DNA from: an uncultured Anaerolineae bacterium
Lineage (GTDB): Bacteria; Chloroflexota; Anaerolineae; J036; Brachytrichaceae
Direction: 5' to 3'
Assembly (NCBI GenBank): GCA_938028725.1
Contig: CALIMH010000001.1
Coordinates: 221,543-285,542 of the forward strand
DNA: 64,000 bases
A model generated the notes under the pieces. It saw only the letters and a list, made by a program, of their open reading frames with translations, was not told where the DNA came from and searched no databases. This document shows positions 1-9,054 of this stretch, piece by piece. Position 1 is the stretch's first letter. Each line of letters opens with the position of its first letter. The translations under genes were made by a program, and so were the position numbers.

Positions 1-638
1 TGCTCCTCTAGTGAGTAGGGCGCGGCCTGGGCAGGCGCGCGCAGCATCGCAACCAGCGGTTGGTTGTCTGGCCCGAATGGTGGCTGCTGCTCGAAGAAAG
101 CCTCTAAAGTGCGCATCGCGGCGAGGTAGGCCGTCTGAGCGCGCAGGTCGGCGTCGTCGAACAGCTCCGCAAAGCGGCGAAAGCCGGGGTTGTCGTTCTC
201 CAGCCAGAGCATGACCAGCTCCTCCAGTGCTTCGATGCTGTGCATCGCCAGGTAGTCATCCGCCGTCTGCTCCCCGCGATACACGCTGGGTGGGGGAAAG
301 TGCATCACGAAATGTCGCAATAGTTGAAACGTGTTCTCCACGCCAAGCTGCTCGGTGAGCGCGGCGAGGGCGCGGTTGAAGATGGACTCACCCGATTGCC
401 GCTGTTGCATCAGCTCCTGGTCGTAGCGCTGTATCACCCAGTGGGCGATCTCGTCGAGCAGCCCCATAGCGTAGAGGTCGCCGGCCCGCATAAAGTCGGC
501 CTGGCGCTGAGCGTTGATTTGCTGGACGAATTGGCGCGCGGCGTCTAAATCAGCGATAATGGCATTGCCAGTGAACTGGAAGAGCGACTGGTCGAATTGA
601 TAGCGGTCGCGTGCTGCGCGGGAGATGTGAAAGTTCAT
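1..638 (-). CDS. Probable alpha-amylase-family protein, N-terminal part (3' end off window)
   Basis: An open frame runs from an ATG at 636-638 to the left edge, giving about 212 residues with no stop. It begins MNFHISRAARDRYQFD and is rich in helices. Later it reads PPFGPDNQPL and PYSLEE. I recall this N-terminal helical region in front of a GH13 alpha-amylase domain in Chloroflexota proteins; the catalytic part lies outside the window, so that identification comes from memory of the family. The start is 24 nt downstream of the lspA stop on the same strand, so it may be the last gene of the ileS operon. No clear Shine-Dalgarno is visible. Confidence 0.6.
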   Translation of the reverse strand, partial: MNFHISRAARDRYQFDQSLFQFTGNAIIADLDAARQFVQQINAQRQADFMRAGDLYAMGLLDEIAHWVIQRYDQELMQQRQSGESIFNRALAALTEQLGVENTFQLLRHFVMHFPPPSVYRGEQTADDYLAMHSIEALEELVMLWLENDNPGFRRFAELFDDADLRAQTAYLAAMRTLEAFFEQQPPFGPDNQPLVAMLRAPAQAAPYSLEE

Positions 639-662
639 GGCGCAGAGAGCAGGAAGCTGGCA

Positions 663-1202
663 CTATGCATCCGAACGGTTGACCGGTGATAGGCGCGAGG
701 CTTCACGAAGGAAATTGATGATCACGAGTGCGGTCACGCCCACCACAATGCAGCTATCGGCGATGTTGAACACCGGCCAATCAAAACCGATTTGGGGGAT
801 TTGGAAGTGAATAAAGTCGGTGACATATCCTTGGCGTAAGCGGTCAATCAAGTTGCCGATCGCACCACCGAGCTGTAGCCCCAAGGCGATACGCGAGAGA
901 TAGTCGCCCGGCGGCAGCCGCGGAGCGTAGTAGAGGATCGCGAGCGAGACAATCACAGCGATCACAACGAACAGACCGCCCGCGTTTGGGAGCAGGCTGA
1001 AAGCTGCGCCAGTGTTTTGGGTGTGCGTCCAGCTCAGGTAGGGTGGGATGACCGCAGTGGACTCGTATAGTTCCAAGTTGCGCTTGACAACCCACTTGGT
1101 GGCTTGGTCGGCAAACAAGGCCAAGGCCGCGACGACAAGCAGCAACTTGTAACGCTGCGCGAGGGCATTGGCGCGATGCAGGATGATCTGAAGATCAGTC
1201 AT
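663..1202 (-). CDS. lspA: Lipoprotein signal peptidase (signal peptidase II)
   Basis: This membrane aspartyl peptidase removes signal peptides from prolipoproteins after lipidation. From an in-frame GTG at 1208 the protein has 181 residues; the ATG at 1202 (MTDLQIIL) removes two and is preferred. Family motifs are intact: DQATK near residue 34, NTGAAF near 66, GNLIDR with catalytic Asp about 122, VTDFIHF, and FNIAD with catalytic Asp about 151. Four hydrophobic segments fit the family. The ATG overlaps the stop of the upstream gene by 8 bp, so translation is probably coupled. ileS-lspA linkage is familiar from E. coli, but here another gene lies between them. Confidence 0.95.
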   Translation of the reverse strand: MTDLQIILHRANALAQRYKLLLVVAALALFADQATKWVVKRNLELYESTAVIPPYLSWTHTQNTGAAFSLLPNAGGLFVVIAVIVSLAILYYAPRLPPGDYLSRIALGLQLGGAIGNLIDRLRQGYVTDFIHFQIPQIGFDWPVFNIADSCIVVGVTALVIINFLREASRLSPVNRSDA

Positions 1203-2847
1203 GCGCACTGCTCAGGGAGCGAATCAAGTTAATCAACAGCAACAGCGCACCCAGAGCAGAAGACACGTGCGCGATGTTAAAAGTGACCACATCTCCTAGC
1301 GTGAGCCAGTTGAGTGCTGCGCCGGTCATCATGCGATCAAGGGTGTCACCTGCTAGGCCCGCGATGAGCAACCCCAAAGCAGTGGCGCGTGAGGTGCTGT
1401 GCAAGCTGCCGAAGAAGCCGATGGTCAACAATGCCAATGCCAGCCCGATCAGGTCAGCCGCAATGCCGGCACCCGCGTGGAGGATGCTAGGCTGGTTGTT
1501 GGAGGGGAGCATGTGAGTGAGTCCTCCCATTTTGGTGAGGCGGTCGAGCGCAAAGGCTCCTGCGCTGACGGACAAGAATGCCCACAACCCCGCCGGCAGC
1601 GCTATTGGCGGCAGCCGTGGAATTGAGAGCGTGAACGGTGAGAGGGTTTGATCGCTCACCATCTCGAAGCGGCTTCCCTTCGACATGGGGAGAGTGTCAG
1701 CAGTGGATAGCGTGGAGGACCCCACTTGTCGCAACGCAGCTGCGAGTTGGCGGGGCTCTGAGCCGGCGAAGCCTGGTGCGCTGCGCAACAACGCTCGAAC
1801 GCGCGGTTGATGATCCAGCGCCGCGAACAGATAGGCATATGGCGAGCCATTGGCTGCCTCATCGTTGCGCGCTGCGCGCTCCAGGGCCAGCAAGGCCTCA
1901 ACATCGGCGTGTATTGCATCGAACAGGTTGGGCGATAGCTCCCTCAAGGCGCACAGCTTGGCCATCAATGCGCCGTTTGCCGAGGTGACATCGCGCTGGG
2001 TTAATGCATCCATGCACGCAAGCCATCTTTTGCTGGCGCGATCGAGTGCAGCGCTGTCGCTGCTGAGCGCATCCAGCAAGATTTGTGCGCACAGCGCCGG
2101 CATATTTGCTAGCGACTCGGGCAGGCGCTCGGTGCGCACGGTGGGCTTGCGGAGGACGGCTTTGGGGGCGCGCATTTCCAACCGCGAGGTCATCCATCGG
2201 AGCAGCGCGTGTGCGAATTCCTCGTCCTCGCTGAGCCGGTCGGCGTTCACGCACACGAGGGTTGCGCAAAAAGGCGCTTTGAGGAAATATTCGCTGGCTT
2301 CGAGCAGTTGGAGAGCGTCTTCTGAGCTGGCGCGGTCCAAGTGGTCCACAGCCACGAGTAAGACGGCGTTTTGTCGGGCGATAGCCTCCAGCACCAGCCC
2401 TTCAAATGTCGTACGGAAACGGTGCACAAACGCCATCCTACCGAGCGTGCTGCTGTCGGGGTGCGCTTGCTCGTGTGCTATCAACACTTTCAACTCGTGG
2501 ATGAGGTTGAGAATGCCGGCAAGTGGCAGCTGGATGCGCATGGCTTCCAGCGTGCTGAGCAAGAGGTGCTGCCAGGGCTGGACGCCTCCGGGGAGCGCTG
2601 CCGCGTCTATCATGCTGCACACCACTCGCCGTTGAGACGGCGTGCGACGGGGACGCGCGATGCTGCGTGTCAGCTCGCTCAGCAAAGCGCTTTTCCCGCT
2701 GCTGGATGGGCCGATCAAGGCGATGCGCTTGATCTCCGATGTGTGATCAAGCATCGCTAGCAGCTCGCCTAATGTTTCGGCCTGTTCCAAACTGAGCAGC
2801 AAGCCAGCTTGGAGTGACGTGGCTTGGGAGCGACGAGAGGAGGTCAT
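1195..2847 (-). CDS. P-loop NTPase (KAP/AAA-like) fused to a degenerate LspA-like membrane domain
   Basis: This 550-residue protein has two parts. The N-terminal half is a P-loop NTPase with Walker A GPSSSGKS at residues 46-53 and a Walker B-like strand LLVAVDHLDR at 163-172, resembling KAP or STAND-type ATPases. The C-terminal ~120 residues are hydrophobic and follow the LspA pattern in order: DRLTK at 435, GDTLDR at 500-505 and FNIAH at 523-527, then a terminal membrane helix like that of the neighbouring lspA. The first catalytic Asp is kept (D504), but the second is His (H527), so peptidase activity is doubtful. It overlaps ileS by 4 bp (ATGA) and lspA by 8 bp. The NTPase family assignment is tentative; the LspA likeness is seen directly. 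Confidence 0.75.
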   Translation of the reverse strand: MTSSRRSQATSLQAGLLLSLEQAETLGELLAMLDHTSEIKRIALIGPSSSGKSALLSELTRSIARPRRTPSQRRVVCSMIDAAALPGGVQPWQHLLLSTLEAMRIQLPLAGILNLIHELKVLIAHEQAHPDSSTLGRMAFVHRFRTTFEGLVLEAIARQNAVLLVAVDHLDRASSEDALQLLEASEYFLKAPFCATLVCVNADRLSEDEEFAHALLRWMTSRLEMRAPKAVLRKPTVRTERLPESLANMPALCAQILLDALSSDSAALDRASKRWLACMDALTQRDVTSANGALMAKLCALRELSPNLFDAIHADVEALLALERAARNDEAANGSPYAYLFAALDHQPRVRALLRSAPGFAGSEPRQLAAALRQVGSSTLSTADTLPMSKGSRFEMVSDQTLSPFTLSIPRLPPIALPAGLWAFLSVSAGAFALDRLTKMGGLTHMLPSNNQPSILHAGAGIAADLIGLALALLTIGFFGSLHSTSRATALGLLIAGLAGDTLDRMMTGAALNWLTLGDVVTFNIAHVSSALGALLLLINLIRSLSSAHD

Positions 2848-5800
2848 GAGCGCTGGCCCTCCATGATTGCATGTCCAAGGTTAATCCAGACTGTCAGTTG
2901 TTCCTCGTCAATGTGGAATTGCTCGCTGGCGATGCTTTGCGCGGCGGGTGATTCGTGCAGCTCGATGCTCAGCGTCTCGCGCTGCACATAGTCGGCGAAG
3001 GCGCGGATGGCCTCGGCAAGGCGCGGGGAGGCAGTGAAGTGGGTAATGATGCGGTCGGATATGTGTAATTGCGCGGATTTGCGCAAATCGTTGATGCGGC
3101 GCACCACCTCGCGCGCCAAGCCCTCTTGAATCAGCGCTTCACTGAGGGTGGTGTCCAGGGCCACAACAATGCTGTTATCGCCGGCCACACTCAAGCCTGG
3201 CTTGGGGATGCGTTGCACGATCACCTCATCAGGCTGTAGTGTGACGCCGTCCACTTCCACGGGCTGCTGGGCGCGCACGCGCGTCACTACCTGAACGGGG
3301 TCGAGTTGGCTTAGTGCGGTGCGAACGCGAGGCAAAGTTTCACCCAGCTTCTTACCTAACTTCTTGAGGTCTGGCAAAACGCGGTACGTAACTAAGCTCT
3401 GCTCGTCAGTGACGAATTCCACAGCTTTGACGTTCAGCTCGTCTTTAATCAGCTCTTGTTGGGCGAGGATCACTGTTTGCGCCTGTGCATCAGCGACGAT
3501 GGAAAGCTTGTTGAGCGGCTGACGCACTTTCACTTTAGACTGTGCGCGCGCGTTGTGCCCGAGCGTCACCACCAGGCGGGTGATCTGCATTGCGTCGAGC
3601 AAGTTCTGCTCGCTCTCATCGAGGGGGCGAGGTTCTGGGAAGGGCTGGTGGTGGACGGAGAAGGCTCCTTCAGGCGCTGTGGTCACTGCACTCACATCGC
3701 GCTGATGAACCAGGTTTTGCCACATCACTTCGCTGAGGAAGGGCATCATCGGCGCAATCAAGCGTGCGAGTGTGGTGAGCACTTCATAGAGTGTGGCGTA
3801 GGCGGCGCGCTTGTCGGTGGTCATTTGGCTGCCCCAGAAGCGCTCGCGTGAGCGACGGATGTACCAGTTGGTGAGGTCATCTATGAACACCTCAATGGCC
3901 AATGCCGCCGGACGGGCGTCGAACGCCATCAGAGATTGATGCACGCTGTTGACGGTCTCAGCCATTCTCGCCAGAATCCAGCGGTCGAGCTGGTTGCGCA
4001 GTTCAAGCGATGGGCGCTCCTGGTGAGGGGACCAGTCATCCGCATTAGCGTAGGTGACGAAGAACGAGTAGGCATTCCACAGTGGCAGGATCACCGTGCG
4101 GCGCACCTCGTTGAGCGCGTTGTAGCCGAACAACAGGTTGTCGTCGTAGCGTTGGCGGATGTAAAGCCAGCGCATCACGTCGGCGCCGGCGCGATCGGCA
4201 GCCTCGTTAAACTCGATGGCGTTGCCCTTGCTCTTGTGCATGGGTTCGCCCTTCTCGTCAAGCAGGGTAGCGAAGCCCAGGATGGTGCGGGTTGGCTCGC
4301 GCTTCTCGAGCACAGTGCTCATGGCGATCAGGGCGTAAAACCAGTTGCGGAACTGGCCTGGGAAGCTCTCAGTGATGAAGTCGGCAGGGAACCACTGCTC
4401 CCAGTAAGCGCGGTCGGTGCGGTATCGCAGCGTGGAGTAAGCGACGATGCCAGCGTCCAACCATGGGTTGCCTACGTCTGACACGCGGGTGCCGATCAAG
4501 CCGGTTTGTGGATGGCGGATCTTGACCTTGTCCACGTAGGGGCGATGAGGGGTATGCCCTTCGAACTCCTCCCAGCCGGCGACAGCGCGCGCTTTGAGCT
4601 CTTCGTAGCTGCCGATCACTTCAAACGTGCCGTCTGGGTATTCCCAGATGGGGAGCGCTAGACCCCAGTAGCGCTTCTTGCTGATCATCCAGTCGTGCAT
4701 GTTGCGCAGCCAGTCCAGCTCGCGCTCCTTGCCAAAGGCCGGGATCCAGTTGATGCGCTGGACCACCTCCATCATCTCGTAGCGCAGCTCATCCATGCTG
4801 ATGTACCACTCGTCCACCATGCGATACACCAGTGGTGTGCCGCAGCGCCAGCAATGAGCGTAGCGGTGGAGGTATTTCTCGCGGCGGTAGAACCAGCCGC
4901 GCGCGCGGAGCATGGCCTCGACGATGTCGGGCACGTCGTGAGCGTGTTTGCCGCTTAGCTCGTTGAAGCCGGGTAAGTAGATGCCGTTCTCATCGAGTGG
5001 CGCGATGCGCGGCATGCTGTGCGCCTTGCCGAGCTGGTAGTCTTCTGGGCCGGCGCCGGGCGCGTTGTGCACAATCCCAGTCCCCTCTGTCTCGCTCACT
5101 TCCTCCCATAAGATGACCGGATGGCGGAAGGTTTTGCCATGCAGGTCTTCCCACTTCTTGATGGTGTCGATCACTGCCGGCAGATCGTCGAAGATGCCCT
5201 GATAGGTCCAACCGGCCATGTGAACGCCTTGGATCTCACCAAGCACCTCGTACTCGCCGCGCAAGGTGCGCAGCGTTTGAGCGCCAAGGAAATACACGGC
5301 TATTTCGCCATCTTTGTGGACCTGTCGAACCACACTGTAGCGGAGCTGTGGGCCGACTGCGAGCATAATGTTGGCAGCTAATGTCCACGGTGTTGTAGTC
5401 CAAGCGAGCATAAAAGCGCCGTGGGCGTGCAAGAACTTTTCTCGCGCTTCTGAGCTGGCCCACTGGATGTGCGTGGTGTCGAAATGGGTGAGCTTGAAGC
5501 GTACTGTGAAGGCAGGGTCCTCGCGATCTTTGTAGCCCTCGGTGTCGATTTCGTGTTGGCTGATTCCAGTGGCGCAGCGCGGGCACCAAGGGATCACATC
5601 TTCGCCGCGATAAATCCAGCCACGCTCGTGGCAGCGCTTGAGAAAGTGCCAGATTTGATAGTTGTTCTCGTCGCTGAAAGTAAAGTACGAGCGGCCTAAC
5701 TCTGGCGTACCTAGTTGGCCAACCAGTTGTTCGACTGTGCCTTGAATTGCTTTTCCGTCGCGGCGCAGGGTGATGACCTCTTGGGGGGATGTCACGATCT

Positions 5801-6269
5801 TCTCTGCCAACATGCGCAGCTCGTCGGGGTCGTCCCAATCCATCCAGTAGCCAAGGCGAATGGACTGCTCCGTTTGCATAGCTGCGCTGTTCAGCACACG
5901 CTGTTTGCACAGCAGAATGAACTTCTCAACGCCGAAGGACTCGATGTCGCGCTTAGTTTGGAAGCCTCTGTCCTTCTCGACGTTGACCTCAACCCAGAGC
6001 CCTTGGCAATCGAACCCGTTCTGCCACCGCTGGTTGTACCCCTTCATGGCAAAGAAGCGCTGCCAAAGGTCCTTATAGGTGCGCCCCCAGGCATGATGCA
6101 CACCCATGGGGTTGTTGGCCGTGATCGGGCCGTCAATAAACGCAAACCGCTTCTGGGAGTGGGCCAACAGTTCACGCAGACGAAAGAAAGCGCGCGTGCG
6201 CTTCCAGAATTCCAAGACTTGACGCTCCTGCGCTGGGAAATCGGTTGAGCTTGAGACAGGTTGAAACAT
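2844..6269 (-). CDS. ileS: Isoleucyl-tRNA synthetase
   Basis: This class I synthetase charges tRNA-Ile. It has 1141 residues, long for the enzyme. The HIGH-equivalent is GVHHAWG (residues 56-62) within a TANNPMG context, and the KMSKS-equivalent is MHKSKGN near residue 675. A CP1 editing domain is indicated by LAWTTTPWTL and GTGIVHNAPG. Cysteine pairs such as CPRC and CWRC may bind zinc. The C-terminal third fits an anticodon-binding region. I assign Ile rather than Val or Leu by overall pattern and linkage to lspA. The ATG at 6269 lies 75 nt from the divergent gene, too close for a T-box leader. It heads a coupled operon with the NTPase-LspA fusion and lspA. Confidence 0.9.
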   Translation of the reverse strand: MFQPVSSSTDFPAQERQVLEFWKRTRAFFRLRELLAHSQKRFAFIDGPITANNPMGVHHAWGRTYKDLWQRFFAMKGYNQRWQNGFDCQGLWVEVNVEKDRGFQTKRDIESFGVEKFILLCKQRVLNSAAMQTEQSIRLGYWMDWDDPDELRMLAEKIVTSPQEVITLRRDGKAIQGTVEQLVGQLGTPELGRSYFTFSDENNYQIWHFLKRCHERGWIYRGEDVIPWCPRCATGISQHEIDTEGYKDREDPAFTVRFKLTHFDTTHIQWASSEAREKFLHAHGAFMLAWTTTPWTLAANIMLAVGPQLRYSVVRQVHKDGEIAVYFLGAQTLRTLRGEYEVLGEIQGVHMAGWTYQGIFDDLPAVIDTIKKWEDLHGKTFRHPVILWEEVSETEGTGIVHNAPGAGPEDYQLGKAHSMPRIAPLDENGIYLPGFNELSGKHAHDVPDIVEAMLRARGWFYRREKYLHRYAHCWRCGTPLVYRMVDEWYISMDELRYEMMEVVQRINWIPAFGKERELDWLRNMHDWMISKKRYWGLALPIWEYPDGTFEVIGSYEELKARAVAGWEEFEGHTPHRPYVDKVKIRHPQTGLIGTRVSDVGNPWLDAGIVAYSTLRYRTDRAYWEQWFPADFITESFPGQFRNWFYALIAMSTVLEKREPTRTILGFATLLDEKGEPMHKSKGNAIEFNEAADRAGADVMRWLYIRQRYDDNLLFGYNALNEVRRTVILPLWNAYSFFVTYANADDWSPHQERPSLELRNQLDRWILARMAETVNSVHQSLMAFDARPAALAIEVFIDDLTNWYIRRSRERFWGSQMTTDKRAAYATLYEVLTTLARLIAPMMPFLSEVMWQNLVHQRDVSAVTTAPEGAFSVHHQPFPEPRPLDESEQNLLDAMQITRLVVTLGHNARAQSKVKVRQPLNKLSIVADAQAQTVILAQQELIKDELNVKAVEFVTDEQSLVTYRVLPDLKKLGKKLGETLPRVRTALSQLDPVQVVTRVRAQQPVEVDGVTLQPDEVIVQRIPKPGLSVAGDNSIVVALDTTLSEALIQEGLAREVVRRINDLRKSAQLHISDRIITHFTASPRLAEAIRAFADYVQRETLSIELHESPAAQSIASEQFHIDEEQLTVWINLGHAIMEGQRS

Positions 6270-6344
6270 GACTCGTTGTCGAACCTTAAATCACAATGAT
6301 GATACTACAATTCACGATGGTTTTATGCTCGTTTCCTGAAGCCT

Positions 6345-6845
6345 ATGCAGCAATTCGGCAGTCGTAGAAGGGCAGCCTACAGCATCTTGATCGGGATAAT
6401 ATTGTTGACTCTACCGTGCTATGCCATTGGTTTTGGGGCGTTGTTGATCGTGCAGCGTTCTCCAGAAGGGGCCGTGCCGACTGCTTCCTGGACACCGGAT
6501 TCGACTATGCGCACGCCACTGATGACGGTTTTCTCTTCTGCCCTGCCGACAGCGGTGCTGGTTTCTTCGCCCACTCCTGCGCCGCCGACGCTCACACCGT
6601 TTCCCACCTTGCTCCCCATCCCAACGTTGGTGCCTACGTTGACGCCTGTGCCGACACTGATGCTGGCTACACCAACGCTGGATTTTGCGACAATCGCGCC
6701 TACAGTGACTCCATCCCCAACCCCTGAACCTTCGTTCACGCCTTCATCGATGCCCACACCTGTGCCCACTGATACTCCAGAGCCAACCATTACTCCCATC
6801 CCACTCGACACACCCCTCCCAGAGGAAGCACCGCCCAGCGGCTGA
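6345..6845 (+). CDS. Short secreted or anchored Pro/Thr-rich protein
   Basis: This 166-residue protein begins with a basic patch (SRRRAAY) and a hydrophobic segment (SILIGIILLTLPCYAIGFGALLI), consistent with a signal anchor. The rest is almost wholly a low-complexity Pro/Thr/Ser stalk, ending PLPEEAPPSG. No folded domain is visible. Such stalks are common as spacers in Chloroflexota envelope proteins, but here nothing follows the stalk. It is transcribed away from ileS and converges with the LCP gene. Function unknown. Confidence 0.55.
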   Translation: MQQFGSRRRAAYSILIGIILLTLPCYAIGFGALLIVQRSPEGAVPTASWTPDSTMRTPLMTVFSSALPTAVLVSSPTPAPPTLTPFPTLLPIPTLVPTLTPVPTLMLATPTLDFATIAPTVTPSPTPEPSFTPSSMPTPVPTDTPEPTITPIPLDTPLPEEAPPSG

Positions 6846-6871
6846 TTCCACTAGTCCAGGCAGGAAGCACT

Positions 6872-8365
6872 TTAAGGTGCGAGCGGCACGTCGGCTGCAG
6901 CGTTGGCTGTGTTGGGGCACGAGTTGTAGTCCTCGCCGAGGATGACCCGGGCAACAGATGGGCTGCTGGGGTCTGGTTGGCTGATCACGTTTCGCTCGGC
7001 CACGTTGAAGATGTCGCGCAAGCGCGCGATGGGCGAACCCTTTCGGGTTACGGTGTAGTCAATGATCTGGGTTTGTGCGAAGCGGTCGCTAGTGATGACG
7101 TCAATTCCGATTACACGAAACCCCTCCCATGCTAAGCGTTCAGCAGCCACTAGCTCCATGTCAGGGCGTGAACTGCCGTTGTACACCTCTACGTGGGGAA
7201 GGACAAAGGTCTGGTAGGCAGGAGGTGGAGTTAATGCCTCGGCAATGAAGGGTAAGGTCTTGTCGGTCATTTCAAGCACTGAGGCACCATCTTGACGTTG
7301 GTATGAGCGTACGATAGGCCAGGTGAGCACGCGGCTTTTGATAGCCACATCGTCCAGTCTGCGTGCAATATCAATCAACGGCAGCAGGTCAGTTGGACCG
7401 ATGCTAGTCTCCAGGTGCTTGCGAAAGTCGGCGTAGAGGTTGAGGGCGTTCTGCAGCAGATTCCCCTGGCGCGCCTTGCGCAGAAGTGCGCGCAACACTT
7501 TCTGTTGCCGCCGGGCGCGGTCAAAGTCGGTGGTGCTCCAGCGCGAGCGTGCATACCAGAGCGCTTGTTTGCCGTTCAAGGTGGCTTTGCCTGGGTATAG
7601 GTCTAGGTCGGTTTTGCCTGTGGGCGAGTCTTTATCTGGAAAGGTGTCGTGTAGCTCGCATTCCACTAGCACCTCCACGCCCCCCAGGGTATCTATTGCA
7701 GTGATGAAGCCTGCGAAGTCCACACGCACGAAGTGGTCAATCCGAATGCCGAAGTTTTTGCGCATCACTAGCGCCAATAGAGCTGGGCCGCCGCCGGGAT
7801 AGTTGGTGAGGTTGCCGGCGTTGTATACGGTGTTGATGCGATCGCGCTTGCCGCTTGGGAAGCGCACCTGCAAGTCGCGCGGGAAGGAGAGGAGGCTCAC
7901 CGATGGCACCGCCGGATTGATGCTGGCGATCATGATGGTGTCCGTGCGAGCAAAGTGTGTGTCGGCGGCTGCATCACTGCCCAGAATCAGAAGGTTGATT
8001 GTGCCTTCGGCTTGCTTTAGCAGAGGTGCATCATCAGGCCCAATCGCGTTTTCGTCCACGTGTAGTAGCGCGGCGGTGTTTGCGCTTCGTGCGTCGGTCA
8101 CAACAGCACTGGAGTCCAGCAGGAGCTGATCCTCTGGAGGGAATGGTGCCATTGGCGTGGCTGAATCACTGCGGTCAACCTCCAACACAGTTGACTGCAC
8201 AAATTCAGAACTGGATGCAGGACTGATTGAGAGGGCCGGCAGCGAACTTGAAGAACTACGGGAGGTGGATGAAGACGTTTGCCCCCATGTCACCCCAAAA
8301 CCAATCGAAGCTATCGCAACAGCCACTAATGCTGCCTCAACGACATGAGTCGGATGTTTACTCAT
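6872..8365 (-). CDS. LytR-CpsA-Psr (LCP) family glycopolymer ligase
   Basis: This 497-residue envelope protein has one N-terminal membrane segment (VVEAALVAVAIASIGFGVTW), a Ser-rich spacer, an LCP domain from about residue 125 and a LytR C-terminal-like domain near 385-490. LCP proteins move lipid-linked glycopolymers onto the cell wall or surface acceptors. Phosphate-binding and catalytic elements are present: INLLILGSD, ARTDTIMI, LLSFPRDLQV, RINTVYNAG, DTLGGVEV and YARSRWSTTDFDRARRQQ. Its start is only a few bases from the stop of the coiled-coil protein upstream, so the two are probably cotranscribed. Confidence 0.88.
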   Translation of the reverse strand: MSKHPTHVVEAALVAVAIASIGFGVTWGQTSSSTSRSSSSSLPALSISPASSSEFVQSTVLEVDRSDSATPMAPFPPEDQLLLDSSAVVTDARSANTAALLHVDENAIGPDDAPLLKQAEGTINLLILGSDAAADTHFARTDTIMIASINPAVPSVSLLSFPRDLQVRFPSGKRDRINTVYNAGNLTNYPGGGPALLALVMRKNFGIRIDHFVRVDFAGFITAIDTLGGVEVLVECELHDTFPDKDSPTGKTDLDLYPGKATLNGKQALWYARSRWSTTDFDRARRQQKVLRALLRKARQGNLLQNALNLYADFRKHLETSIGPTDLLPLIDIARRLDDVAIKSRVLTWPIVRSYQRQDGASVLEMTDKTLPFIAEALTPPPAYQTFVLPHVEVYNGSSRPDMELVAAERLAWEGFRVIGIDVITSDRFAQTQIIDYTVTRKGSPIARLRDIFNVAERNVISQPDPSSPSVARVILGEDYNSCPNTANAAADVPLAP

Positions 8366-8368
8366 CTT

Positions 8369-8914
8369 TTAGGGTCTGGCTCGAAAGCCTGCGCTTTGCA
8401 GCAATGTCGCGCGCCGTTTAACTTGATAGATGTCTCCCGCGTCTACTACAGATGAAACTTCGACCGCTAGCCACACCTCATCAGCTTCCGGTGCGATGCG
8501 TGGACGGCCGCGTACTAGAATGTCGGTGAAGGACAGTTCTGCTACTTCTGCATCAGAGAGGGAGTTCGCTGGCTGTCCCTCTATCTCAACAAAGGGGACG
8601 ACGCGGACGCGACGCAACCAGCGGCCGAAGTAGGCATGGGCTTTGGTGCGGAACCTGTTCTCAAGCAGCTCTCCTCGAACTTCAGCCATTTGATTCACCA
8701 ACCGTCGCACAGTTTCTTCAGTGCGGCGTTGGGCTTCGGCCAGCTCGTTGAGGCGCTGCTCAGTGCGGCGCTGGGCTTCGGCGAGGCTGCGCACGATGCC
8801 CGGCAACGCGAGCAACTCCTTGGTGAGCACGAGGCGGCGCACCTCGCTGAGCCACTCTGGGTGCGTGGCTAGCAGACGTGTGAGGTCTTGCAGATCGTTG
8901 ATGGTGAACGCCAC
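8369..8914 (-). CDS. Coiled-coil protein with PD-(D/E)XK-like C-terminus (DUF3782-like), short version
   Basis: This 181-residue protein starts with a GTG. Residues 1-50 are helical, 45-85 form a coiled coil with two AEAQRRTE repeats, and the C-terminal part (FTDILVRGR, WLAVEVSSVVDAGDIYQVKRRA) resembles the nuclease-fold domain of DUF3782-type proteins seen in Chloroflexota and Cyanobacteria. The chain stops at LLQSAGFRARP, where relatives as I recall them carry a further 25-30 residues, so it may be truncated. A TATAAT box lies 7 nt before the GTG. Function unknown; the nuclease-fold call is inference. Confidence 0.6.
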   Translation of the reverse strand: MAFTINDLQDLTRLLATHPEWLSEVRRLVLTKELLALPGIVRSLAEAQRRTEQRLNELAEAQRRTEETVRRLVNQMAEVRGELLENRFRTKAHAYFGRWLRRVRVVPFVEIEGQPANSLSDAEVAELSFTDILVRGRPRIAPEADEVWLAVEVSSVVDAGDIYQVKRRATLLQSAGFRARP

Positions 8915-8921
8915 TTTGTTT

Positions 8922-8927
8922 ATTATA
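8922..8927 (-). promoter_or_regulatory. -10 box of a probable leaderless gene (coiled-coil protein)
   Basis: TATAAT reads on the minus strand and is followed by 7 nt and then the GTG at 8914. There is no Shine-Dalgarno. The same bases give TATTAT on the plus strand, 5 nt before a GTG at 8932. Confidence 0.55.
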
Positions 8928-9054
8928 AGTAGTGTCAGCCGGTAAAGCAGAGCAAGGTTTTAACAGGGCTGAAGCGATCAAGCGAAGTCGTCCGCTTGCG
9001 GCATCATGTGGTTGCTATGCGGGTTCAGTCAAGGTTAGATGCGCAGCAGGGTTA

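Noticed and set aside
6270..6344. T-box riboswitch before ileS
   Set aside because: Only 75 bp separate ileS from the divergent gene, too short for a T-box, and no T-box consensus is visible.
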